64,000 bases of DNA from Cymbomonas tetramitiformis (Eukaryota > Chlorophyta > Pyramimonadophyceae > Pyramimonadales > Pyramimonadaceae), in the NCBI GenBank assembly GCA_001247695.2, contig LGRX02033558.1, positions 1 to 64,000 on the forward strand, written 5' to 3'. Shown here in pieces: positions 53,401 through 61,220 of the stretch. Numbering within the stretch: the stretch's first letter is position 1; each line of letters begins with the position of its first letter. The translations under genes were made by a program, and so were the position numbers. The notes under the pieces were generated by a model, which saw only the letters and a list, made by a program, of their open reading frames with translations, did no database searches and was not told the DNA's origin.

Positions 53401-56400
53401 TCACCTGGAACACTGTGACGGTGGACTTCCAGATGTTGGTGAAGGAAGTCCCACTGTCAAGCGCACCCAGCTCTCCAAACACATGCAAACCGATGATTGC
53501 GAACACGGCAATAAACAGCGAGAGCAGCACGCCGATGGAGAGGAAAGAGGCGAGCGACGAGAGCAGCGCCGCCACCACTTTGGCCAGCGCGGGGCTGTAC
53601 TTGAACACCTGGCATCGCCCCCACCACCCCAACAAGCAGCTCCTTATGTCGCGCGCGCTCCCGGGGTTGAGTAGCTGTAGCACGATAGCAGTATTCAGCA
53701 GCCTTCGGAACAGTTGAGATGGTATTGAAGTTTGGCTCCAGGGAGGAAACAAGGCCCCAGATGGGTGAAGCGGGAAAGCCGGAGAAACAGAGCATAGCAG
53801 TGGGTCTACTATCGCTCCCAACTCGCTAGCTCAGGAGCGGTTTTTTACCTATACCGTGGCTAGGAAAGCATATTACGGGGGTGCAAAAGTGTATGCCAAA
53901 CCACGAGCTGTTTGTGAATGTGCGGTGCGTGAAAGGCAACAAGTTGTGTAAAGGCATGTCGCAGGCCACGGGGCTGTATGGAAGCAAGTGATGGACAACC
54001 AGCTGTATGAAAGCGAGCAGCGGACAACCAGCTGTGGAAAAGCATAAGACTGCAGTAGGTTGTGCAAAGGCTTGAGAACAGCAACGATCCGTCCATTGTA
54101 CAGAGGTATGAAACCTTTTTGAGACCTACACATCCGAGAGTTGGTGGTTCCCTTAGAGAAGCATACGCCATATATTTGGCTACGACGAACGGGGCAGCGA
54201 GAGAAAGCATCGCAGCAACGAGTCACGGTTGAGAGCGCGAGCCAACCGCAGTTAGTGGTACCAGCATCCCCGAAGGAAGAAAAGCACGCAATACACAGCA
54301 CCACATAAGCATGCAGCACACGGCCTCGTGCATGGCAGCCCTGCAACGCTCCGCAGTGATGAACCCTATTTTTCACTATTGTGCATGTCTGCCTTATCCA
54401 TCGTATCACGGTTGTGCACGTCTGCCTCATTTCACCAAAGCAGCAGCCGTCACGCGTCGATCGTGCACTTCTCACAATTCACTCTGTACTGAGCAGACAC
54501 CTCCGATGATCCGAAGCTCCGCGTGTTCCACCGCACAGAGCCGAGGCGCAGGGGACCATCCAGATGTGCGATCGCTACGCAACCCTTATTCCGGACTGCG
54601 GTGGACGTCTGCCTTTTCCCTCTGTGTTCACCCGAGCGAGAGAAAATGGGTGCAGCAGAGCATTCCCGGCACGTGGCAGTACCTTGAAGACACGAAGCAC
54701 ACGGAAGGAGCGGAATGCAGTGAGGCTGACGCCTGCACCACCCGCGATCAAGAGCTCGGGGAGGGACAGCATAACGATGACGAAGTCGAAAACGTTAAAG
54801 GCATCAAAAAAGTAGGCCAAACCGAGCCCCAACAGCTTCAGCACCAGCTCCACCGTGAACATGATTGTCAGCTGCAGGTACACCCTCCCTCCCCCAAACC
54901 CCCATCTCCGGCCACACGGTGCGCCAGAGAGCTTGAAGGCCCTCCTTCATTCAATGCTGATCTGACACCTGTCGGAGGCTCGTGACTAAACTTCTCAATT
55001 TTCCGTTGTTGTTGCTTGCGCATTGTTTTGAGCAGAAAAGCTGCAACAGGTTTTGCCAACAGCTGTTGGGCTGCAAAACTGTGGAGAGCCACAACAAGAC
55101 CCCGAGCCCGTCCACAGCACCACAGCATTCACCATCACCATCAACTCTTCCTTAGACTGCTCCTGCTCCCACTGGCACAGCAGAAGACATATCTCTTCAC
55201 TAAGAGTTTGACTCGTACGACGTGGGGCGCCGTAGTCTCCATAGAATGCCGCCGAGGAGGTGTAGATTGGCTGTGGGTGAGACAGGATAAGATCCGCACC
55301 ACATAGTTGGAATTGTACAAAAAGGATTCTAGCTCCGCGGATTTGCCGTAGTGGTCCATAGCTAGGCATAACGTGTTCATTGAAATGATGACCAGGAAGA
55401 AGTTATCGAAATAAGGGTGCTCTATCAGCCTAGTGAAAACCTTCAAGGGGGAGTCCTCATTTTGTGATTGCACCAGTTTTTGGCTAAATTTCCGGCTCAT
55501 GTCCTGCAAAGCAACACGACGGCAGGTTGACCAAACCGATTTGTCTGGAAGCTGGGGTCGATAGAGCGAAGCGAGAGCGAAGCTCACGCACACGTCATTT
55601 GCTCTGAAATTCTTCAGTCGGGGTTGCCGGAAGGCAAATCTAATGAGGACTTGCACAAGTAGAAGGAAAGCTCTTCTTATCAAGCGCGTGGCCTGTCATA
55701 CGACTTCTCAAAAATAACTGCTTGCTTGTGAAATTCGCCCACACTGCTGGTCGAAGGCAGCTATTATAGATGCAGAACGTGCGTCTTTGGCAGCAGAGAT
55801 TGACCAGTACCTGCACGAAGGATGTTCTGGTAGCTTTTCCCAAAAGAGCATCGTTCGCCTTCTTCTGCTCTTTCCTCTTCTCGGAGCTCTCTGCAAACTT
55901 GATTTTAAGCACCTGTTCAGAATGAAAACTCTTTCAGATGTGAGAGAACAGCGGCCTCGAGATGTGAGAGAGAGCCGACTCGAGACTCGCCGCACCACTT
56001 GACTAACATATACCGAACACAGTCGTACAGCCTGACTAACTCGATCCGCAGGCTGCAAGCTACGAACAGAGTCTCATAATGGTGAACGATGTCAAGGCGC
56101 CTGTGGTCCTAACTCCGTATAAGCTACGAAAGAATGGCGAGCTTCGGAGTGGAGGCAGGACGAAGAAGCTTTCGCTGCAAAGTTAGAGGTGGATCCCAGG
56201 TGGGTGAACTTTCTGAATAACTGCTGAGAGACTCACTTACTCTAGGGCCGTGCACCCACAGGCATGCCTGAAGTCGCGAGATAATCTGGACCGGTATCGA
56301 CAGGACAAAAATAGCATTTATCGAAGCGTAAGGCCAGTTGCACTGGCCATGGTTTCCTCACAGACACATACTTCGATAAACCTAGCAGAGGCAGCTTAGC

Positions 56401-58235
56401 CCTACTTGAGATTGAATTGCACTGCACGATTTCTGATTCTCTAAGACCATCCAGAGGCTGGAAAGTGCAAAGGCAAGGCAGCGACTAGTCGGTGCAAAGC
56501 ATTCCTCTTCCGAAGCTACCACGGCAAGGTCAAGAAGGATGCTAGCAGAGCAAGTGGTCCCGACCGCAAGAAATAAGTTGACCACGAAGAAAGGCCCGGA
56601 GGCCACAAGCAATATGTAGAAGGTGACGGCGAACAACGCAGAGGTAGAATCCATACTACGATACATCATGTCCTGCCAGCCCTCAAGAGTCGTTGCCACA
56701 AACACCGTAAGCAGGCTGAGCACGAAGTTGTCAAAGCCCGGAAGGGCCTCGGGGAGAGGGTCATATCCATCAGCCATCTCTGACTCCGTTAGAGCACAGA
56801 ACTCGCCGCCTTTGCAGTCTCGTTCGCCTCCGCAACCGAACTCGTCGCTCTCGGAGGGCAGCAGGGTTTCCTCACTAACGCACCTGCACCATTCCAAACA
56901 GACCCCCTCACTGCCACAGGCAGCACACCCAGTGGAGTGTGCGCGTTTGACCGGCGCCTCTCGAGGATGTGCAGCTATGTTGTCGAACAACTCTTACGAC
57001 CTCCTGAGGACAATGCGTAATATCCGGTTTTGCTTTCTTTCTTAAGGCTAGGAGCTTCAACCAGCCAAGGTAGGTCTTTTGTGAGCACTCCATGACCTCT
57101 GCTCGAGTTGCGAGCACCGTGCAGAGTATTCACGCAAACAAACAAACAAACGGGGCATCGCGAGAGCAAGAAAAGGGCCGAGCACGCACTTGTAGTGCCA
57201 GGCTTCCATAAACATATGAAGCCCACAAATGCCAAAAAGCACAAGGTATATGAGCAGGACACCAACGACAGAAAGCAGCATGGGCAGGGCTTCCACGAAG
57301 CTGTCTGCGACTTGTCGCAGTGACTCCACTTTAGCCACCGTTCGCAACGGCCGCAAGGCTCTCAATGCGCGTAGAGCACGAAGGCCACCCGCGCCACTGT
57401 TAGGAATGATGAGATCAGAATAACCCAGAAGTACTATCCCTGCATCGAATATGTTCCATGCACTCTGAAGATGTTGATACAGACTCCCTTTCGCGGTGAC
57501 GCGGATGATAATTTCCACACTGAAGCAAAGGTTGAACGCGAGCTCGACGATTCCCAAGGCGGCGTTCCATTCGCTGTCTTCTTCTTGGGACGGGTCGTAA
57601 GCTCCGAGGGAAATGCAGTTTGCCAAAATTAGCACCACGATGCCGTTCTCAAATAATCCGTGGGTGGCAACTCTTATGGCATAACCTTGTATTCTACCCA
57701 CTGGCTTGCGCTTCACTTCTTCTACCTGATGAGTTTTGGCCGCAAGAATCGTGTCTGCGATAAAAGAGGAATGAACTGAATAATCATAACCAGGGGAAAC
57801 AGTAGGGTCAGCTTCTTCATCTACCGACGCAGCCGTAGGCGTGCAAATTTCTTGAGACAGTTCTTTTTTCCGCGGGGAAGGGGCCGGGGATACAGTCCGT
57901 CCCTCACTCGTTTCATCAGTTTCAGCTATAACGGCGTTTGAGAATTCGGGGGCAGCATGTTTGCTCAACGGGCTAAGCTTTACACTGGTGCCACCGTTCT
58001 CATCTAAAGACGTCGGGCCATTTGCTGGAGACTCGAGGCGTCCTTTGAGACCAGAAGACGCAAGAGCGTTGTTTACAGCATGTTCGCTGTCGTCTGCTGC
58101 TGTTGTGGAAGGCACTGACGAGACGCTTTCTTCAGCGGGTTGCGCATCAACCTGATCTTCTTCTCTTCCAGCCTCCTCGGAGCCTCTTTCGGGCGCTGTC
58201 GAATTGCAGTTTGAGGTTTCGACGACAGTCATCAT
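39052..58235 (-). CDS. Four-domain voltage-gated cation channel (Cav/Nav superfamily), at least 18 exons
   Basis: Forms a single-chain plasma-membrane or flagellar channel of four S1-S6 repeats. Phase-consistent exons: 57186-58235, 56565-56990, 55811-55912, 55300-55503, 54683-54871, 53405-53608, 52634-52699, 52061-52162, (linker exons unresolved), 48118-~48500, 46961-47377, 46132-46331, 44681-44932, 43501-43931, 42419-42721, 41679-41887, 41184-41416, 40556-40668, and a C-terminal exon ~39500-39052. Pore-loop residues are Glu (TLEGW), Asp (TLDNW), Asp (ALDGW) and Glu (TGEAW), which points to Ca or non-selective permeation and not Nav. The chosen start is the ATG at 58235, inside a frame opening at a TTG at 58253. 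Estimated length is about 2,000 residues. The II-III linker and the segment around 40.3 kb are uncertain. The introns hold ten minisatellites. Confidence 0.9.
39749..40128. repeat. Inverted repeat pair in a channel intron
   Basis: ACAGTTATTGCATTATGGGA at about 39751 is matched in inverted orientation at about 40105-40127 with a few mismatches. Short hairpins lie between them (TTCTGCGGGG...CCCCGCAGAA near 39882-39912). It may be a small inverted-repeat element inside an intron. Confidence 0.5.
40672..40960. repeat. Intronic minisatellite, ~44-bp unit, ~6 copies
   Basis: Units contain CTGATCAGACCCGGAAAGAC and CTCCAAGGAGTCCCGAGCC. The array stops directly at the acceptor of channel exon 40556-40668. 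Confidence 0.9.
41679..43931 (-). CDS. Channel exons of repeat IV
   Basis: 43501-43931 carries S1 (AMIMSCIILNTVAMMVVQ), S2 (FTGVFIVEAVVKIAAL), S3 and the start of S4. 42419-42721 completes S4: RILRVGRIS joined to RISRITRIMRVTRLTRG gives an Arg every third residue, eight or nine in all. It then holds S5 and the pore loop LTLVRVATGEAWVGLM with Glu at the filter. 41679-41887 is S6 (FCTFLLLVGLILMQLF) and the proximal C-terminus (IENFEELEQREQWPVT). Keeping frame between the first two exons requires a GC donor (AG|GCGTGT) at 43500-43499. Confidence 0.85.
42105..42368. repeat. Intronic minisatellite, 51-bp unit, 5 copies
   Basis: Units contain GGCACTGTCTGCACAAGAG and GAGCACCGGCAGAGGCCGAG. It lies between the repeat-IV pore exon and the S6 exon. 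Because 51 is a multiple of three, it creates long spurious ORFs on both strands. Confidence 0.92.
44285..44570. repeat. Intronic minisatellite, ~45-bp unit, ~6 copies
   Basis: Units contain GGGGAACGCGCCAGGCGTCA and CGTGCAGCAGGGAGGCTAC. It lies about 110 bases downstream of the donor of channel exon 44681-44932. Confidence 0.92.
44681..48500 (-). CDS. Channel exons of repeat III
   Basis: The first exon (donor at 48118) ends in S1 (MGMFFLIMCSCFNMACERP). 46961-47377 carries S2 (LSVFFTGELVMKVLVYG), S3 (LDAVIVLVSWMGIILN), S4 (LAILRVLRAVRPLRVISR) and S5. 46132-46331 is the turret and pore loop (LLALYVVSALDGWVD), with Asp at the filter. 44681-44932 begins VLNSGMDSVGVDKAPKKDNNP, then S6 (FFFLLAFISTVGFALLNLFV) and a charged III-IV linker (KAKRESNNITLTEEQKHW). 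Junction phases are 1, 1 and 0 and match in every case. The flanking introns contain arrays derived from the acceptors at 46331 and 44932. Confidence 0.88.
44901..45570. repeat. Minisatellite carrying copies of the acceptor and first codons of the repeat-III S6 exon
   Basis: About nine units of ~70-75 bp. Read on the minus strand each has CTGCCTCAG (the acceptor) followed by the first 27 bases of the exon (codons for VLNSGMDSV, with small changes), then ~35 bases of intron-like sequence. The unit at 44906-44940 is the true exon start. Confidence 0.92.
45740..45965. repeat. Dispersed repeat in channel intron, related to 38650-38815
   Basis: Shares ATCATCCCAGTGGATGTGAG, the preceding ACACACTGAATGGCATGAG and a terminal ATGTATGTATG tract with the region 3' of the gene. 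The overall similarity is about 80%. Confidence 0.75.
46395..46955. repeat. Minisatellite carrying acceptor-like sequence of the repeat-III pore exon
   Basis: About thirteen units of ~42 bp. On the minus strand each contains CTCTTCAGCGCCGCCCACC, close to the true acceptor and exon start TTCAG|CGCCCACG at 46331. The array fills nearly the whole intron and stops within a few bases of the donor at 46960. Confidence 0.9.
49390..51963 (-). CDS. Channel II-III linker, exon structure unresolved
   Basis: Two stretches look coding on the minus strand. Near 51.75-51.95 kb a frame reads MLDMLPHGVSVETKARVV and passes into an in-frame 30-base repeat (REPYRVQIQR units). At about 49.5-50.2 kb a frame reads SAVTESTEGNM, a run of six Glu in MQEEEEEEMEEV, then Ser/Pro/Glu-rich sequence, as expected for a cytoplasmic linker. 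The phase of the first stretch does not fit the exon 8 donor with the nearest acceptor, so splice borders cannot be fixed by eye. The interval 48.5-49.4 kb shows nothing but AT-rich intron sequence. Confidence 0.5.
50490..50575. repeat. Short tandem duplication, 33-bp unit, ~2.5 copies
   Basis: Copies of CGCCCTCAAGGCACGGCCAG with GATGCAGCGAAGG between them, in the II-III linker intron. Confidence 0.8.
51135..51468. repeat. Intronic minisatellite, ~47-bp unit, ~7 copies
   Basis: Units contain CACAAGGCGTCTTTGACTGC and CACTCTCCCCCATTGTGG. Copies are highly homogeneous, with single-base length changes. Confidence 0.92.
51745..51870. repeat. Tandem repeat, 30-bp unit, 4 copies, in frame with a possible exon
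   Basis: Units contain GCTGGATTTGTACTCTATAC with GGCTCCCGCC. On the minus strand the unit keeps an open frame (EPYRVQIQR repeats) that continues from a coding-like stretch of the II-III linker. Confidence 0.85.
52061..55912 (-). CDS. Channel exons 3-8: I-II linker and repeat II
   Basis: Exon 3 begins VLKIKFAESSEKRKEQKKAN, directly continuing S6 of repeat I. Exon 4 carries the linker and S1 (FFLVIISMNTLCLAMDH). Exon 5 has S2 (FTVELVLKLLGLG), S3 (FDFVIVMLSLPELL) and a weaker S4 (FRSFRVLRVFK, three Arg and one Lys). Exon 6 has the S4-S5 linker and S5. Exon 7 is only 66 bp and carries the pore loop LLTLDNWNEVMM with Asp at the filter position. Exon 8 is S6 (FVAWVIIGNYIFLSLFLAVV) followed by DAFDADEDDK. 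All six exons are in phase 0 at both ends. Confidence 0.88.
52240..52560. repeat. Two adjacent intronic minisatellites between channel exons 7 and 8
   Basis: The first (52240-52385) has ~31-bp units with CCCCATTGGCCGACGCGTGG. The second (52380-52560) has ~38-bp units with AAACACCCTGCCCCCGTTGA, and its last copy is inverted (TCAACGGGGGCAGGGTGT), giving a foldback end. Confidence 0.9.
52868..53335. repeat. Intronic minisatellite, 39-bp unit, 12 copies
   Basis: Units contain GTGGTGCATGCAGGTGTCGC and CCGCTGTCATCGTC. It lies between channel exons 6 and 7. The 39-base period produces a spurious 387-codon plus-strand ORF. Confidence 0.93.
56565..58235 (-). CDS. Channel exons 1-2: N-terminus and repeat I
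   Basis: Exon 1 codes for ~170 residues of acidic, Ser/Thr-rich cytoplasmic N-terminus. Then come S1 (ENGIVVLILANCISLG), S2 (with FSVEIIIRV), S3 (NIFDAGIVLLGYSDLI), S4 (LRALRALRALRPLR, Arg at every third position) and S5. Exon 2 holds a Cys-rich turret, the pore loop VFVATTLEGWQDMM with the filter Glu, and S6 (FYILLVASGPFFVVNLFLA). The turret has about ten cysteines and probably forms disulphides. The exon 1 donor is uncertain by a few bases (57186 or 57190). Confidence 0.88.
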
Positions 58236-59487
58236 CGACGAACAGCGCGACAACCTGTGAACTTAAGAGTGCTATCCTTGGGAGTCAAATACCGTTGCCT
58301 TCCAGTGGGACATGCACACATCTTCGAACACGAAACGTGGCTGCTGAAGGCTCAAAACGAGAGCACCGTAGAGGATATTACTATCTAGATACAACACCAT
58401 GTAATCAAATGAGATAACTTTTCTTCCACGTTCTCACGAGAGCCTCGGATACAGTGAAGGGCATCGTATACTTTAGACATTCATATGTCTAAAGGTCCCA
58501 TTGACCATGTTTCCCTGAAAACTGAACGGCATCAAGGGAACGGCATACCGCTATGAAGAACTCAGATAAGCCTGTTCTTTACACCGGTATTTGGATTGGC
58601 ACCGAGCCGTGTAATCACTGTAACAGGCAAGTTTTGCTTACATTCTTTCCGAAATACTTCGTCTTGAAGGAGAACGAAAGACGACGAAAATAATATTCCC
58701 GAAAGGAAAACTTGCTTAAGACCACGTCACAGTGGTATGACGTACTTATTCATGTTGTCGTGACCGCAGTCCTTTCGGCACAGTAGAATTTGGAACTTCT
58801 GTATGAAAAAACTCTCGACTGGAAGAGGTCAAGAATCATGCCATCTGCAATTCGCTTCAATTATCAGCGTGACCTGGTAGGCCAGAAAGAAATTGTTGCA
58901 TCCGACACTGTAGCTGAGTTGGTCAAGTCAATGAGGTTTCCACGCTGTCCGGGCGACGTTGACAACCCTGTGAAACAAAAGTGAAATGTTTCTCGAACGC
59001 AGCAGAGGTCGAAGTTAGTCTCGACTTTTAAAAAATGCGATATATTTGCGTCCACTTCGAGGCTGTTCATCATCAGCCATGAATATCACAATACCGCCTC
59101 AGTATGATCATATCCCTTGCTCATTTCCAAAGGAATCCATATATTATCTTCAGCCGAGAAGATTTGTTCTCCCCTTGCCTGTCCCTATTGAAAAATCAAG
59201 GTTTAGCTTAACCTTGCCCGCTGGAAACGGCTTCCACAACATGAACATTCGATCGGTCATCGCCAAGCTTAGCGAACCCGAAGGGCGACGCGCGAGCCCG
59301 AGCCCGACGCGAGGCCACGGCCTTTGGGCTTGCCCTTGCGCTTGGCCAGAGGCGAGAGGGAGAGGGCATGCGTTGGCCTTCATCCGCAATTCGAATTCCG
59401 CATGCACATCGGCTCTTGGGATATGGATATGGTGCCCAGCGCCAGCCAAAATCGTACGGTCAAAACCGCCATCGCCTGAAATACTTT
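58236..59487. other. 5' flank of the channel gene
   Basis: Should contain the channel promoter on the minus strand. A possible upstream exon cannot be excluded, since the first frame opens just before 58253. No clear promoter motif was identified and no other gene is supported. Confidence 0.4.
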
Positions 59488-60338
59488 TGGTCCAGTTTTT
59501 TTCAGCCTTGCGACCCACGCGTACGCGTAAGACCCGAACCCTGAGAGTTGGCCTGCATTTCGAACCCCACCATCCACCCTGCCCCCACACCAACCACCCC
59601 AAAAGTATTATTCCGCCACTCTTCTAGTGCGTTGGGACACCTCGCACGCCGCACGAATCGAAGCGGTTCGCTCGCTACGCCCTGTTCCGTCAGCGCAACC
59701 ATGCTCGGGCCACACCCCCTCCAGTGCCCCCACCTACCACAGTCTACATCAACAACCTTTTGCACTAGAATTAGGGGTGTGCCGAGCCTTCATGTGGCAA
59801 GGCGCGGTAGTCCCACATCCCACGATGTCTTCGTCATCCCCACCATGCATCTTGCCTTGGCCATCGAGCTACACGCCGCTTCAGCACGCCAACGCACCCT
59901 ACCGTCGTCCTGTGCAGGTGGTGGACCGCCATAGAGATATCCTGCCTAGCCCCCTTCGAAATCGGCGGATCCATGGGGCTCCAAGCCACCCCGGCGGTCG
60001 AGTGACCCTTCAGTATGTGTTACATTGTTTTCGATGCACATGGCACCACGAGACCGAGTTTGGATTCATTGGCCATATCTCTATGGTCCGGTTTTTTCAC
60101 CTTGCGACCCACGTAGCGTAAGATCCGAACCACGAGAGCCGGCCGCATTTCGAACCCCACCATCCACCCTGCCCCCACACCAACCACCCCAAAAGTATTA
60201 TTCCGCCACTCTTCTAGTGCGTTGGGACACCTCGCACGCCGCACGAATCGAAGCGGTTCGCTCGCTACGCCCTGTTCCGTCAGCGCAACCATGCTCGGGC
60301 CACACCCCCTCCAGTGCCCCCACCTACCATAGTCTACA
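59488..60338 (-). mobile_element. TRIM-like element: two ~258-bp direct repeats around 335 bp
   Basis: 59488-59748 and 60084-60338 are direct repeats. About 190 bp of each are nearly identical and the rest more diverged. On the minus strand each begins TGTAGACT and ends GGACCA, so they have TG...CA ends like LTRs. The 335-bp interior encodes nothing, and part of it (59771-59822) recurs at 16811-16862. No target duplication was found, so a tandem duplication remains possible. Confidence 0.5.
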
Positions 60339-60344
60339 TGTCAA

Positions 60345-61016
60345 TGTTAGTAGATATATAGTTCCGATGTACGTATATATCTAGCTGGAGAGATAAACGG
60401 TGGGTCGCCGATACAGCTGCTGTGAGAGATCAGGAATTCCGGGAAGTCGTGTGGTAGAGGCGGCGGCCGATACGCAACGGTGTGGTAACCAGCCGGAAGA
60501 CGCAAACCAGTCCAACGTTAAATCCCGTAAGAAAAATGTTCTCAAAGGCCTACCGCGCGCCGTAAATCAACCCACAAAACTTAGGCCATACCCGTGACCG
60601 CTGGCACTCTCACGCGCGGAGCGCCTCACTCCATCCCAAGCGTCCGGCTTTAGCCAATCATGTCGGCAGTGTCGCGGTGGCTAAATAAAGCGTAAGTGGG
60701 GCCAAACCTGTTAGATATATAGTTCCGTTGTAATATATATCTAGCTGGAGAGATAAACCCTGAGTTGAGGGATACGATATCAGAACAGTAAAAATGTGAT
60801 TGATAAAAGTGAGGCATACATAAATGTGAGATATAATATAACGTATTATATCGGAGTGGTCACTGAATAGTTTTCATACAAGTGTAAACTCATTATAAGA
60901 GTTAAACGAATATAAGGTGTCTGTGACCTAGGGATCTGTCACCTAGTACTGTACGAGTACTGGTACAGCTAACGGGAGTCAGATAAGTTATGACCTACGG
61001 GTCACTGAATCCAGCA
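60345..61016 (-). mobile_element. 3' LTR of E5 with a partial duplicate
   Basis: On the minus strand the LTR starts TGCTGGATTCAGTGACC at 61016 and runs to about 60640, matching the E3 LTR at 6300-6588. A further partial copy, sharing GATATATAGTTCCG and ATATATCTAGCTGGAGAG, lies at 60350-60400. The 5' LTR starts at about 64000 and is cut by the window edge. Confidence 0.65.
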
Positions 61017-61018
61017 CA

Positions 61019-61054
61019 CCACCTTGTGACTGTACATAGTGCTGTTACAGGTGG
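61019..61054 (-). other. Looped hairpin abutting E5 3' LTR
   Basis: Read on the minus strand, CCACCT pairs with AGGTGG across about 24 bases and is followed by TG and the LTR start TGCTGG. It has the same position and sequence as the hairpins of E1, E2 and E4, but a longer loop. Confidence 0.5.
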
Positions 61055-61220
61055 CAGAGAGCGGAGCGCAGACAAAGCAAATTTGTTCCGAAACAACAAA
61101 CAGCGAAGAGCTGGAAACTGCTAGAGGGAGGCCTGTGCTTTAGCCAGGGCGGTCCCTTTCTAAAACTGCTGCTAGGATACTGCTTGAAGCTAAGTTCCTA
61201 CAGCTCAGTTTCGCAGATAC

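Noticed and set aside
52511..53674. 387-codon plus-strand ORF with SSVVHAGVA repeats
   Set aside because: Produced by a 39-base minisatellite inside a channel intron; flanks are channel exons on the other strand.
42419..56990. Channel as a Nav-type sodium channel
   Set aside because: The filter residues are all acidic (E, D, D, E), lacking the Lys and Ala of animal sodium channels.
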